A DNA stretch of 46,056 bases from Clostridia bacterium (GTDB lineage Bacteria > Bacillota > Clostridia > Oscillospirales > Acutalibacteraceae), in assembly GCA_017397105.1 (NCBI GenBank), contig JAFQKF010000004.1, positions 1-46,056 of the forward strand. Direction: 5' to 3'. The notes under the pieces were generated by a model. That model was not told where the DNA came from and did not search any database. It saw nothing but the letters and a program-made list of their open reading frames with translations. This document shows positions 31,901-41,209 of the stretch, one piece after another. Every line of letters starts with the position of its first letter. Position 1 is the stretch's first letter. A program made the position numbers and the translations under genes.

Positions 31901-32563
31901 TTAAATAACTGCCCTGAAATCCTGCGCCGCCTGCTTTATGCTTTTATCTTTAAGGAATAAAGAGCTTGTGCCCATTACGAAAATATCCGCTCCGCTGCGG
32001 CTGAGAAGCTTTCCGTTTTCAACGCTGATATTGCCGTCAACTTCAACGGGGATGTGAGCACAGCCCCACTCGTCAAGAAGCTGCCTTGCGTGCCGAGTTT
32101 TACGCTCTGCACCCGCAAAAAGCTTCTGCCCCGCAAAGCCCGGGCTTACCGTCATTATAAGCACCATATCGGTGTAATCGGTAAGATACTGCAAGCCGTT
32201 GAGCGGAGTTTGCGGATTGAATGCCAAGCCTGTTTTTATTCCCCTGTCCTTTATCTGAGAGAGGGTGCGCTGAATGTGAATATCAGATTCATAATGAACG
32301 CAGAGAAAATCACGCTCATCAAGATTCATTCTGTCAATATAGCGTGCAGGGTCGTTTACCATCATATGAACGTCAAGCGGCAGGCTTGTTACCGCCTTAA
32401 CGGCATTCACCAGATCAAAACCAAGGGTGATATTGGGCACAAAGCTGCCATCCATAATATCAAAATGAAGGTAGTCAACTCCTGCATCCTCAAGAGCTTT
32501 TACGCTCTCCTTTAAATTCAGCAAATCCGCACACATTACAGATGCAGACAAAAGCTTATTCAT
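31901..32563 (-). CDS. Ribulose-phosphate 3-epimerase family (Rpe/AlsE-like)
   Basis: A 220-residue TIM-barrel epimerase for ketose phosphates. Visible features are SASVMCADLLNL at the N-terminus, the HFDIMDGSFVPN metal/acid motif, DVHMMV, MTVSPGFAGQ and VDGNIS before GADIFVMGTSSLF. The SxMCxDLL start and the MTVxPGFAGQ block resemble allulose-6-phosphate epimerases as much as the pentose-cycle enzyme, so the substrate is left open. ATG 32563 is preferred over ATG 32572 because AAAGGA then has proper spacing. It stands 18 bp before the ribokinase gene in the same operon. Confidence 0.88.
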   Translation of the reverse strand: MNKLLSASVMCADLLNLKESVKALEDAGVDYLHFDIMDGSFVPNITLGFDLVNAVKAVTSLPLDVHMMVNDPARYIDRMNLDERDFLCVHYESDIHIQRTLSQIKDRGIKTGLAFNPQTPLNGLQYLTDYTDMVLIMTVSPGFAGQKLFAGAERKTRHARQLLDEWGCAHIPVEVDGNISVENGKLLSRSGADIFVMGTSSLFLKDKSIKQAAQDFRAVI

Positions 32564-32619
32564 AGCAACCATTCCTTTCAGTTAATCAACTCAATTATAT
32601 GCCTGCCTGATTCTGCTTA

Positions 32620-34860
32620 TTACGCAAAGCTTTCGGGAATGTCCTTGCCGAAATCGGAGCAAGGCTCCTTAGAAAGCTCAAAGCGCAGAATTCCGCCTGC
32701 GGTAATCTCGTTATAAGTAAGGTAGGGTCTGTTAAGCTCTTTTCCGTTGAGCTTCATTGAAGATACGTAAGGATATTCCAGCGGATCCTTATCGCATTCT
32801 ACGGTGAACTTTTCACTGACGGAGCAGGAATGATACTTACCGTCAAGCCTTACCGTAGCTTTTCTGAACAGCGGAGTATTTACAAAGTATTCCTCATTAC
32901 CTGCACACACCTGCGCAAAGCCAAGAGCCGACAGCACGTACCACGCAGAAAGCTGACCTACATCCTCGTTGCCGCAAAAGCCGAACGGACCCGTGCGGTA
33001 TGCCTCTTTCTGCACACGCCTTGTCCAGTACTGAGTTCTGTGCGCAAGGCCGAGCAAATCAAAATAATGGGTCACGTTGTGGCAGGGCTCATTTGAATGG
33101 TTATAATCCTCATTCCAGAGCTTTGAAAAATCAGCCTTTTCAAAAAAGCGCTCAAGCAATTCAACCGTGCGCTCCTCGCCGAAAAGCCTGCTGAGGCCTT
33201 TAACGTCATAGGGCACAAACCATGACTGCTGGAAAATATTACTTTCAACACAGCCCTCATCATCATATTCATCTTTTATGCGCATAAACTTTCCGTTCTT
33301 TTTACGGGGCGCCATAAAGCCCTTACGGGCATTGAAATTCTCGCCGTAGCGCATTGCACGGCACATAAAATATTCAGCATCCTCTGCTTCACCGAACGCC
33401 TTGGCAAATTTTGACATGGCGTAATCCGCCGCAAGAAACTCAAGAGTATTACTGAGCCTTTCAGGCACGAAAGCATCCTGCTTATACTGCTCACAATCGG
33501 GTCTTATTGAACGGAAGGGTCTGCGATTGAGATAATTTGCACTGAGCGAAGACGCTTTTGAAATCTCATAAGCGCTCGCGGCATCATAATTGCGTATACC
33601 CTTTACATACGCATCCGCAACAACTATAACCCCCGGGTCGCCTACCATACTGCCCGAATCCAGACCCAGAATCTCCCACTTGGGGAAAGAGGAATTTTTG
33701 ATCTGAGCAATTTTGAGAAGAGAGCAGACGGTATCGTTCACCGTTTCGGGGGAGATAATTGTAAGCAACGGAAACTCACTTCTGTAAACATCCCATCCGC
33801 TGAATACCGTACGGTGCGTGTAATCCTTAACCTCCGTCACCTCGTCGAAGAGAGCGAATCTTCCGTCCGTATCCGCCAGAACACGGGGATCAAGAAGAAC
33901 GTGATACAGGCAGGTATAAAACAGCTTTAAATCCGTTTCGTCCGTACCCTCAACCTCAATTGCTTCCAGTGCCTTTTCCCATTCATTAAAAGCACCTTTC
34001 GCCATTGCATCAAAATCAAAGCCGTAAGGTGATGCCGCAAGATTCTTTCGTGCACCGTCAAGGTCGGTGTACGAAATTCCGCAAGTCACTGTAATCGGAT
34101 CAGTCATTTCACCGAAGCAGGCAAGCAAGCCCGCATCTTCATTTTCAAAATAATCCGTACCAACGGGCACAAAGGTTTCATTAGAGAAGAATCTCATCTG
34201 CTTTGCAGGCACCGACAGTTCACAGACAAAATATAAATTATAAGAAATCCCTGCGTCCCCTCTGCCCAAGCCTCCGCCTGCAGGAGTGCATTTTATACTG
34301 CCCTCAATACGGCGGTCATTTACAATTCTCACCTTTTCAAAATCAGCACGTCCGCCTATTCTTCGTGAAAAGTTGAAGATAATACGGGCATCGGATTTTT
34401 CGGGATAAGTGAAGCGGAGCATTCCCGATCGAATCGCAGCCGTAGCCTCCGCAAGCACCCCGTATCTGTCAAGATACACGGAATAATACCCTGCACGGGC
34501 ACATTCGTTTTCATGAGAAAAAGGCGATTTCCAGCCTGTTTTTCCTTTTTTGAAAGGTATCTCTTCGTTGCTTCCGCTACGCAGGTCTGTTTCACCGGTA
34601 ACAGGCATAATCTGAAGATTCCCCAAATCTCCGTACCAGCCTATGCCACTCATGCGGTTAACGCTGAAGCCTTCAATTGACGAATGGCAGTAATTATAGC
34701 CCGTTCCGTTATCGCCGCCCGTTACCGTATCGGGCGACATCTGAAGCATTCCGCCGGGCACGCAGGCTCCGGGATAGGTTTTACCGCCGCCGTGAAAGCT
34801 TTCGGCCTGTTCATCACCGACGGTACCGATAATAGGGTCTATATATTTAGCTTTTTCCAT
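32620..34860 (-). CDS. GH92 alpha-mannosidase
   Basis: A 746-residue GH92 enzyme, a calcium-dependent exo-alpha-mannosidase family. Signatures run in order: YIDPIIGTVG at the N-terminus, PGACVPGGMLQMSPDT, YCHSSIEGFSVNRMSGIGW, the catalytic-region ESNIFQQSWFVPYDV and GNEDVGQLSAWYVLSALGF. There is no signal peptide, unlike the many secreted Bacteroides members, so it acts on imported oligosaccharides. It follows the GH29 fucosidase by about 18 bp and precedes the epimerase. Fucose plus mannose hydrolysis suggests host or plant N-glycan fragments. Confidence 0.95.
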   Translation of the reverse strand: MEKAKYIDPIIGTVGDEQAESFHGGGKTYPGACVPGGMLQMSPDTVTGGDNGTGYNYCHSSIEGFSVNRMSGIGWYGDLGNLQIMPVTGETDLRSGSNEEIPFKKGKTGWKSPFSHENECARAGYYSVYLDRYGVLAEATAAIRSGMLRFTYPEKSDARIIFNFSRRIGGRADFEKVRIVNDRRIEGSIKCTPAGGGLGRGDAGISYNLYFVCELSVPAKQMRFFSNETFVPVGTDYFENEDAGLLACFGEMTDPITVTCGISYTDLDGARKNLAASPYGFDFDAMAKGAFNEWEKALEAIEVEGTDETDLKLFYTCLYHVLLDPRVLADTDGRFALFDEVTEVKDYTHRTVFSGWDVYRSEFPLLTIISPETVNDTVCSLLKIAQIKNSSFPKWEILGLDSGSMVGDPGVIVVADAYVKGIRNYDAASAYEISKASSLSANYLNRRPFRSIRPDCEQYKQDAFVPERLSNTLEFLAADYAMSKFAKAFGEAEDAEYFMCRAMRYGENFNARKGFMAPRKKNGKFMRIKDEYDDEGCVESNIFQQSWFVPYDVKGLSRLFGEERTVELLERFFEKADFSKLWNEDYNHSNEPCHNVTHYFDLLGLAHRTQYWTRRVQKEAYRTGPFGFCGNEDVGQLSAWYVLSALGFAQVCAGNEEYFVNTPLFRKATVRLDGKYHSCSVSEKFTVECDKDPLEYPYVSSMKLNGKELNRPYLTYNEITAGGILRFELSKEPCSDFGKDIPESFA

Positions 34861-34878
34861 AAGTATACCTTCTTCTAA

Positions 34879-35889
34879 TCACTTGGTTACCTTTGCCGCA
34901 CCTCGCAGGCTTTCAACGCTGAAGGAAGGAATTCTGCCGAGGTGATCGGGTCCGATGTTGAGAAGATAGTTGATACCAAGTGAATTGAGTTTTTCTTTTC
35001 TTTCAATTATTTCCTCAGAGGATATCCAGTTCTGGTCGTAGTACTTATATCCCCAGGAAGAGTTGAGAGTGCCTGCGGTTTCATACAGACCGTAGGGTGA
35101 ATATTTGAAGCCGCCGATGCTGTTGGGATCGGCATCCTCGCCGCCCGAGATTTCCGACGGATACTCGTTATCGCCAAGGGATACGTAATCGTATGCACCG
35201 TTGCCGATGCGTGAATTTATAAGGCAATCGGGCTGATATTCCTTTACAAGGCGGTTAAGTTCAAGGCTCTGCTCCTTTGTGATTGTATGCGGTACGTCAA
35301 ACCATATAAGACAGAGCTCACCGTATTTAGTGAGAATTTCTTTCACCTGAGGCTTGATTTTCTCATTGAAGCAGATTGAAAAATCTTTCTTTTCTCTGTC
35401 GGGAAAATCCCAGGAATTATCCCATGAAACACCTGAGCAGCCTGCAGAATTATCATAACCGCCGCCGTGGGGATGATGCCAGTCAAGCTCCTGCGAATAA
35501 TAAAGCCCGAATTTAAGCCCGTGCTTATAACAAGCCTCGCCGAGCTCTGCCACAACGTCCCTGCCGAAAGGAGTTGCATCAACAACGTTGTATTTATCAG
35601 CCTCGCTTTTGAACATCGCAAAGCCGTCGTGATGTTTTGAGGTGAAAACAAAATATTGCATTCCGCATTCCTTTGCAAGCCTTATCCATTCATCGGCATC
35701 AAAATATACGGGATTGAAAATCTTTGCATATTTTTCATATTCCGCATTAGGGATGGGCATATAGCTCTGAATCCATTCGGCATAGTCACGCACTCTCCTG
35801 CCACGGTATTCGCCGCCAAGCAGGGAATACAAGCCCCAATGAGCCATCATACCGTAGCCTGCCTGCTTAAACCATTCTCTGTTATTCAT
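34879..35889 (-). CDS. GH29 alpha-L-fucosidase, short form
   Basis: A 336-residue GH29 enzyme that removes alpha-linked L-fucose with retention. The barrel begins WFKQAGYGMMAHWGLYS, shows FTSKHHDGFAMF, and has the nucleophile Asp198 in LIWFDVPH. It stops near the barrel end, without the C-terminal beta domain found in many relatives. There is no signal peptide. AGGGGG lies seven bases before ATG 35889. It is the first gene of the glycan operon behind a good promoter (35911-35939). Confidence 0.93.
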   Translation of the reverse strand: MNNREWFKQAGYGMMAHWGLYSLLGGEYRGRRVRDYAEWIQSYMPIPNAEYEKYAKIFNPVYFDADEWIRLAKECGMQYFVFTSKHHDGFAMFKSEADKYNVVDATPFGRDVVAELGEACYKHGLKFGLYYSQELDWHHPHGGGYDNSAGCSGVSWDNSWDFPDREKKDFSICFNEKIKPQVKEILTKYGELCLIWFDVPHTITKEQSLELNRLVKEYQPDCLINSRIGNGAYDYVSLGDNEYPSEISGGEDADPNSIGGFKYSPYGLYETAGTLNSSWGYKYYDQNWISSEEIIERKEKLNSLGINYLLNIGPDHLGRIPSFSVESLRGAAKVTK

Positions 35890-35910
35890 ACATACGCCCC
35901 CTTTTTAATG

Positions 35911-35939
35911 ATTGTAGCATACTTTTGGGCTTATGTAAA
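35911..35939 (-). promoter_or_regulatory. Promoter of the GH29/GH92 operon
   Basis: On the minus strand, TTTACA (35939-35934), a 17-bp spacer ending TATGC, and TACAAT (35916-35911). The TATGC before the -10 is also present at the GPH and GH3 promoters. Confidence 0.75.
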
Positions 35940-35958
35940 ATATTTAATCAAAAATAAA

Positions 35959-35989
35959 GCAAGGATACAGCAAAAAACCGTACCCTTGC
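35959..35989 (-). terminator. Terminator of the CooC/dehydratase operon
   Basis: GCAAGGGTAC pairs with GTATCCTTGC (one G-T pair) on the minus strand, followed by TTTATTTTTGATT. It starts 9 bp after the last stop codon of the operon. Confidence 0.85.
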
Positions 35990-35997
35990 AAATTCAA

Positions 35998-36696
35998 TCA
36001 CATACCGTTGCGGGAGTTTGAGCCGAAATGCAGCTCCCTCATACCCTCCACCTCATCGCATATTGCTTTAAGATTGCAGGTATCACAGTCAAAATTGACG
36101 GTATTCACGATATGATTGAGAGTTTTTGTGATTGCATCACCTTTTTCGGCAATACGGGAGAGAGAATCAAAATCCGCCTGAGGAACAGTGATAAAAATTA
36201 TTTTAACACCCCTGACGCTCGGTATTTCCTTGTATTTCTCAATCAGCAGATTGCCTACCGCATTGAAATCCATACCCGAGTCCACTGCCTTACCTGCAAC
36301 CCTTACCGCCTCCCTCTGAGCGTTTGAAGAGGTGCGTATCATATAGCCGTCAGGGAAACAATGATATTTTACATATTCAATTTTTCTTATAAGGTTATAC
36401 GCTTTCTGTTCATCCTGCTCATCATCAATCTGAATAATGCAGACCCTTGCGAATTTATGCTCGCCTTTGATTCTATCAAGGTCGTCGCCTGCAATGAATA
36501 TTCCGTCCTCAACGGCAGATGAAGTTACAAGATTGAAGCCCGTGCCGCTGAGCTCGCACACGCTTTCCCTTTGAAGCACAACCTGATTGCAGCCTGCATC
36601 ACGCCACGCTTTCCCTTTATCGGCAGAAAAAGCTGACGTAATCAACGGCGCCGCAAGCGTATTGACCTCTTCAATTAACGAATCGTAAAAATGCAT
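35998..36696 (-). CDS. Acetyl-CoA synthase (AcsB/CdhC)-like fragment protein
   Basis: A 232-residue protein. Its C-terminal half aligns by eye with the middle region of acetyl-CoA synthase leading into the A-cluster domain. The pattern R-x-SxxAxxxG, a GxxFxxxGxxL-like helix, a VxGVKIIFIT strand and then CxxCx5C (Cys204, Cys207, Cys213) corresponds to the first three cluster cysteines of AcsB. The fourth cysteine and the Cys-Gly-Cys nickel motif are missing, so it cannot be a normal acetyl-CoA synthase. It is the last gene of an operon with a CooC-type ATPase and dehydratase-like subunits. The homology is my reading of conserved spacing and should be tested by profile search. Function unknown. 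Confidence 0.6.
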   Translation of the reverse strand: MHFYDSLIEEVNTLAAPLITSAFSADKGKAWRDAGCNQVVLQRESVCELSGTGFNLVTSSAVEDGIFIAGDDLDRIKGEHKFARVCIIQIDDEQDEQKAYNLIRKIEYVKYHCFPDGYMIRTSSNAQREAVRVAGKAVDSGMDFNAVGNLLIEKYKEIPSVRGVKIIFITVPQADFDSLSRIAEKGDAITKTLNHIVNTVNFDCDTCNLKAICDEVEGMRELHFGSNSRNGM

Positions 36697-36851
36697 CAGA
36701 GTTTTTTATCCCTTTTCATGTTATCGTAATGCTTCTGAAGCCAATCGTAAACCTTGCGGATAAGCTTCATATCAAGATTAAAGAAATAAACCGTGAAGGT
36801 TATAACAAACAGCGCAAGAATAACACCGAGAATTATTAAAACAACATTCAT
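36696..36851 (-). CDS. Small single-pass membrane protein, 51 residues
   Basis: MNVVLIILGVILALFVITFT begins a single transmembrane helix (about residues 2-24), followed by a basic amphipathic tail (LIRKVYDWLQKHYDNMKRDKK). The start ATG 36851 has GGAG seven bases upstream and lies within the end of the activator gene region. The stop overlaps the next start as TGATG. It might dock the operon's proteins at the membrane. I know no named family for it. Confidence 0.7.
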   Translation of the reverse strand: MNVVLIILGVILALFVITFTVYFFNLDMKLIRKVYDWLQKHYDNMKRDKKL

Positions 36852-36852
36852 T

Positions 36853-37653
36853 TTAATTCTCCTTTGCAAGGCCCTTTTGGCGGGCATATTCAGCCGCACC
36901 GAGAGCACCCATAAGCTGAGGGTCGGTTGAAAGCTCAACTACCTTTATTTTAAGAACCTTTTCTATTGCCTTTTTAAGACCGTCATTCTTTGCGCAGCCG
37001 CCGGTAAGGGTAATACTGTCCGTTGCGCCTGCTTTTTTAGCCATAACAAAGCAACGCTTTGCAACCGCAAGCTGAATGCCTGCCGCAATTTCATCCATAG
37101 GCTTACCCTCGCCTACAAGCGAGATAACCTCACTCTCGGCAAAAACGGTACACTGCGCAGTAATGGGGATAGTATTCTTTGCGCTGAGTGAAAGCTTAGA
37201 GAATTCAGGCAAAGTCATTTCAAACGCATTTGCCATAGCCTCGTAGAATCTGCCTGTGCCGGCCGCACACTTATCATTCATAGCAAAGTTTTTAACCGTG
37301 CCGTCAGTATCAATGGAGATACCCTTAACGTCCTGACCGCCTATATCAATAATCGCTTTTACCTCAGGATTTGTTACGTGAACACCCATTGCGTGGCAGC
37401 TGATTTCAGAGATATTCTCATCAGCAAAGGGAACCTTGTTTCTGCCGTAGCCTGTACCGATAAGATAAGTAAGCTCCTTCGCTGAGGAAAGACCCTCAAC
37501 CTGAGCAACGGCATCGTTCAAAGCGATTTCCGCACTTGCAACGGGGTTAATTTTACTTCTGTTGGTAACGTTGGCAACCATTTTTCCGTTTTCATCAAGA
37601 ATAACGCATTTTGTATAGGTTGAGCCGACGTCGCATCCGCCGAAATATTTCAT
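36853..37653 (-). CDS. 2-hydroxyacyl-CoA dehydratase activator ATPase (HgdC/BcrA-D family)
   Basis: A 266-residue ASKHA-fold ATPase. Homologues are homodimers with one bridging 4Fe-4S cluster that hydrolyse ATP to push a low-potential electron into a partner iron-sulfur enzyme. The cluster cysteines Cys129 (NDKCAAGTGRF) and Cys168 (AQCTVFAESEV) are present, with nucleotide motifs GCDVGSTYTK, IDIGGQD and LTGGCAKN. It lies 13 bp after the dehydratase alpha-like gene. The partner enzyme here is unusual, so 'activator' describes the mechanism and not a proven dehydratase role. Confidence 0.95.
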   Translation of the reverse strand: MKYFGGCDVGSTYTKCVILDENGKMVANVTNRSKINPVASAEIALNDAVAQVEGLSSAKELTYLIGTGYGRNKVPFADENISEISCHAMGVHVTNPEVKAIIDIGGQDVKGISIDTDGTVKNFAMNDKCAAGTGRFYEAMANAFEMTLPEFSKLSLSAKNTIPITAQCTVFAESEVISLVGEGKPMDEIAAGIQLAVAKRCFVMAKKAGATDSITLTGGCAKNDGLKKAIEKVLKIKVVELSTDPQLMGALGAAEYARQKGLAKEN

Positions 37654-37666
37654 ATATAAATCTCCT

Positions 37667-39196
37667 TTACCAAGCTAAATCATCCTCAAAATCAACCAAC
37701 GACGGGTCGAGAGGTTCTTCCTGCAAAACTGTCTGCATATACTTGTTGACCTGCTCACGCATATCTCGCCTTGAAATCGTTCTGGGGTCCATAAGGTCCT
37801 GCTTGACCCAGATAAAGTTTACGTTGCGTTCCCTTGCCTGGTCATCGAAGATACCTGCAAGGCCGTCCATTCCCTTGCAGGAAATCTGGTCATACATAAT
37901 TACCGTATCGGCATTGTATTCCTCAACTATTCTCCACAGCTCGTCAACAACGTTCTTATAGCCGCCCTTTGTGTGCTTACGCATTATGGAGCGCTGATAC
38001 GTTTTTGCAAGGTCGGCAAGAGCCTGCTCTTTATCCTCAGTATTGAACTTAAGATAGGAAATCATTGTTTCCATATCCATAACAACATTCATACCCCAGC
38101 AGTTTTCAAGCCAGTTTGCAAAGCTTGTGTAATAGTTTGCAGGGCAACTCCATACAACCGCACGGTGACGCATCTCCTTAGAAACGGGAGCTTTCTTTTC
38201 GTAAGCCTTGAGCATAAGCTTATTGACCTTTTTATCAACCTTGAGGAAACGTTCATCAACGCCGCCCGAAAGATTGAAATAATAAATTCTGTAAAGCCAG
38301 AAAGCCGCACCTGTCATCTGAGGATAGGGAGTTTTATTGATATCCCATTTTTCTATTTCATATTCAAGCTGCTTGTTGGTATTCCTGAGAGCACCGAAGA
38401 AAACGTCCCAATCGAACTTTTCACCTGTCTGCTCTTCAACAAACTTTATAAGCTCCTTGATTTCATCAACTGCATATTCCTGCACGTCCTCGCCGTTATA
38501 GCGAAGAGGAACGTTGAAGCAATGAACAGGGAGATTGAGTCTTCTGTCAAGGAAGGTTGAATTCATGATAGAGCCGTCGCAAGGCATATTTGTTGCAATC
38601 ATACAGCAGCCCATTTGGGGATAATCATCCTCAATTGCAACGCCCGCTTCCGCACTGGGGAGAGGGCAAACGTCGGCAGGTACGCCGAAGCTCTCCGTAA
38701 CCTCAAGATAAGGCGGCGTTATCTGCTGATCAACCATTGAAGAGAGGAAAATCGGCAGAGTCTGCAACGGAATTACCTTAAGGTTGGGGAATCCCGAAAA
38801 AACCTCGTTGGGTATAATTTCATCCGTAAGAACGATTTTCTTTGAAAGCTTGTTGTTGGGGTTAATCTTTTCATCCGCTTTGAACGACGTGTTGATAAGC
38901 CCCGTAGCGTGCTTTACTATCATATTGAAATGAAGGTGAACAATGCGAAGATGCGCACCCCTCAGACCCATTGTGTGTCTGTCAATAAAAGAAGGGGTTG
39001 TAAGATACGACGCCATCCAGCGGTATTTCCACAAGCCCTTAACCGTGGAAACCGGAGCCTTGAGCACCATAACAATCATATCTTTCCAGGTAACAAGCCA
39101 GCGGTAATAATCGTACATGGTATCTTTAAAGCCGCGCCATTCCCTGTGCTTAAGCAAGGCGGTATGTTCTTTATAAAGCTTTCCCATATCAGCCAT
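37667..39196 (-). CDS. 2-hydroxyacyl-CoA dehydratase-like subunit, larger
   Basis: A 509-residue member of the HgdA/FldB/BcrB-C superfamily, whose subunits hold 4Fe-4S or double-cubane clusters. Conserved features are PADVCPLPSAEAG, a strand into NMPCDGS, LPVHCFNVPL, and the late VIMYDQISCKGMDG followed by DLMDPRTISRRDMREQ. About 100 basic and aromatic N-terminal residues precede the family core and are an extension. The start is uncertain: ATG 39196 overlaps the upstream stop, and ATG 39187 has a more relaxed distance to AAGGA. It pairs with the next gene upstream as the second subunit. The physiological substrate is unknown. Confidence 0.88.
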   Translation of the reverse strand: MADMGKLYKEHTALLKHREWRGFKDTMYDYYRWLVTWKDMIVMVLKAPVSTVKGLWKYRWMASYLTTPSFIDRHTMGLRGAHLRIVHLHFNMIVKHATGLINTSFKADEKINPNNKLSKKIVLTDEIIPNEVFSGFPNLKVIPLQTLPIFLSSMVDQQITPPYLEVTESFGVPADVCPLPSAEAGVAIEDDYPQMGCCMIATNMPCDGSIMNSTFLDRRLNLPVHCFNVPLRYNGEDVQEYAVDEIKELIKFVEEQTGEKFDWDVFFGALRNTNKQLEYEIEKWDINKTPYPQMTGAAFWLYRIYYFNLSGGVDERFLKVDKKVNKLMLKAYEKKAPVSKEMRHRAVVWSCPANYYTSFANWLENCWGMNVVMDMETMISYLKFNTEDKEQALADLAKTYQRSIMRKHTKGGYKNVVDELWRIVEEYNADTVIMYDQISCKGMDGLAGIFDDQARERNVNFIWVKQDLMDPRTISRRDMREQVNKYMQTVLQEEPLDPSLVDFEDDLAW

Positions 39197-40394
39197 TTTC
39201 CTTCGCCTGCCTTTCCTTCTGAATCTTTTTGATTTCAAGGCTTTCAACAAAAGCCTGAACTCTTGTGCGAAGCTGACCTGATGCAGAGGCGGTATACTGT
39301 CTGTCAACCGCAGCGGTGGGCACACCGTAATCAGTGCTCATAACGTAAGAAGCAAGCGCTCTTTCGTAGCCCCAGTATTCGCAGAATTTGAGCTGCTCGT
39401 ACATAACACCGTCTGCATGGTATTCATCAACAAGCTGCTTTACGTAATCCCTGCGTTCCTGAACCTTTGCGTGGCTCATAAAACGGGGACACTGGCTTGT
39501 TTTAAGATAGTGCAGGCAAATCTGTGTAAGCACGTCCTCATCGGGATTTATAACAATCTCCTGCCTGCCGGGGAGAGCGCCGAAGCAGAATCTGTCCGCC
39601 ACAACCAAAGCGCCGCTGTCCTCGATAAGCGAGGTGAAATCAGGGTCATCCATCTCAGAGCCTACTACAACGATTTTTGCCCTGTATTTCTTTTTCTCGT
39701 CGGGCTCACGGGTTTTAAGCTCCTCGGCCGTTTCCCTGAGAGCAGGAAGAATGAGCGCCTTGGGGCAGCAGTAAGTAACGAGGTTGAGGATGTGATATTC
39801 ATAGCCCGTGATACGGGGATTATCCTCCTTGCGGTAATTGCCGATTTCAGTCATAAGACGGCAAACCTCATTGTGCTCCTCAACCGCTTTAAGAAGTGCT
39901 GCATCCGAAGTATCAACCCCGTAAACGTTTGTAAGCATATCAAGGATTTTAAGCCTTGTCTGCTTGACGTAATGCTTTACGGTGTGGTTTTCAATCTTGA
40001 AAGGAGCATCAAGGAAAGTGAGGAAAAACTTATCGTTGGGCACAAGGTCAAGCAATTCAAAATGCTCGGCCGCTCTGTTCATTTCAGAACAGGTTTCACT
40101 TGCAAGCAGAGCATTGAGAAAATTGTAGCCGCCCTCTATTGCACGCTCAAGAATCGCCTTTGAATATCCGCACAAAAAGTTGCTCATGTAATAGGTTGCA
40201 ATATCCATAGAGCCCGTACGCGGTGCACGCAGCCTTACGGAAAAGCAGTTGCCGCAATTGAGCAAAACCTCGGGGATATGATAGCAGGTGTAGCCCAAAG
40301 CTATGCCTCCGTCTGCCTTGGCTTTGCGGACAAGCTCATTGTTTGCATCCTGCAAAAGATTTTCAAATTCATAAAGATGCTTTAAATCCCTCAT
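39189..40394 (-). CDS. 2-hydroxyacyl-CoA dehydratase-like subunit, smaller
   Basis: A 401-residue member of the HgdB/BcrB family. Candidate cluster cysteines occur in LGYTCYHIPEVLL, ASETCSEMNRA and LKFCEYWGYER, the three positions usual in this family. The central IVVVGSEMDDPD and the later ALPGRQEI fit the two-domain Rossmann-like fold. It begins 10 bp after the CooC-type gene and overlaps the larger subunit gene by 8 bp. Together with the activator it should form an ATP-driven low-potential reductase or dehydratase. The CooC and ACS-like neighbours set it apart from amino-acid fermentation dehydratases. Confidence 0.9.
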   Translation of the reverse strand: MRDLKHLYEFENLLQDANNELVRKAKADGGIALGYTCYHIPEVLLNCGNCFSVRLRAPRTGSMDIATYYMSNFLCGYSKAILERAIEGGYNFLNALLASETCSEMNRAAEHFELLDLVPNDKFFLTFLDAPFKIENHTVKHYVKQTRLKILDMLTNVYGVDTSDAALLKAVEEHNEVCRLMTEIGNYRKEDNPRITGYEYHILNLVTYCCPKALILPALRETAEELKTREPDEKKKYRAKIVVVGSEMDDPDFTSLIEDSGALVVADRFCFGALPGRQEIVINPDEDVLTQICLHYLKTSQCPRFMSHAKVQERRDYVKQLVDEYHADGVMYEQLKFCEYWGYERALASYVMSTDYGVPTAAVDRQYTASASGQLRTRVQAFVESLEIKKIQKERQAKENG

Positions 40395-40404
40395 AACCTA
40401 CTCC

Positions 40405-41169
40405 TTAAATAATCTCAAGCTCAGAAAGAGCCTTCCTTACACCTCTGACTACGTTTGAATCATCGGGAAGGGTGGTAATATTCTTACCTTCAATATCGTA
40501 AATAGCGAGGTTACCGTCATTCTCAATATAAGAAAGCACGGGCACGTCGCAGATATTTATATGCTTTATAACGCTTTCATCGGGAATTCTGTTGACTATT
40601 GCACCGATTTTTTTATACATAACAAGCTCATCGGCAACGCTCTTGATTGTGGAGATAACCTGAGTGCCTTTTTTGCTTGCATCGGTAATAAGGAGAAGAT
40701 GAGTAACCTTTTCCATAACTCTGCGGTTAATCTGCTCTATGCCTGCCTCGCCGTCAATTACAACGTAATCAAACTCCTTTGACAGAATGCTGATTACTTC
40801 CTTGAGGTAGGTGTTTATTTTGCAGTAACAGCCTGCACTCTCAGGTCTGCCTACGGCGATAAAAGCAAAGCCCTCTGTTTCAACAAGCGCATCAAAGATT
40901 TTATACCTCGCATCGCCAAGCAGCTCGATTGCGGTTTTGGTGTCCCCTCCCTCAACGGTGGAAACAATCTCCTTGCGGATATCGTCAATGGTGGTTTTAA
41001 CCTCAATTCCGAGCGCAGTGGAAAGACCCACGGCAGGGTCAGCATCAATGGCAAGTATTCTTTTATCGGGATAAGTCTGCACAAGCAGTTTTACGATAGC
41101 GGCGGAAATGGAGGTTTTACCTACCCCGCCCTTGCCCGAAAGCGCAATAATTGTTGATTTATTCTCCAT
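40405..41169 (-). CDS. CooC-type MinD-like ATPase (nickel-insertion type)
   Basis: A 254-residue P-loop ATPase of the SIMIBI class. The deviant Walker A is SGKGGVGKTS (11-20), and DADPAVGL matches the CooC pattern. A CxC motif is formed by Cys114 and Cys116 in RPESAGCYCKINTYL, the metal-binding dimer interface of CooC proteins that load nickel into CO dehydrogenase. Then come VVIDGEAGIEQINRR and a late NRIPDES. No CO dehydrogenase gene is in the window. It is first in the operon, behind a good promoter. Maturation of a metal site in the dehydratase-like or ACS-like partner is an inference. Confidence 0.92.
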   Translation of the reverse strand: MENKSTIIALSGKGGVGKTSISAAIVKLLVQTYPDKRILAIDADPAVGLSTALGIEVKTTIDDIRKEIVSTVEGGDTKTAIELLGDARYKIFDALVETEGFAFIAVGRPESAGCYCKINTYLKEVISILSKEFDYVVIDGEAGIEQINRRVMEKVTHLLLITDASKKGTQVISTIKSVADELVMYKKIGAIVNRIPDESVIKHINICDVPVLSYIENDGNLAIYDIEGKNITTLPDDSNVVRGVRKALSELEII

Positions 41170-41209
41170 GGTATTCTCCTTAACAATCTGTATGAATACA
41201 ATTTAAATA

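Noticed and set aside
35998-41169. Standard amino-acid fermentation (glutamate or phenyllactate) dehydratase operon
   Set aside because: There is no CoA-transferase, dehydrogenase or acyl-CoA dehydrogenase gene beside it, and the CooC-type and ACS-like genes are not part of such pathways.
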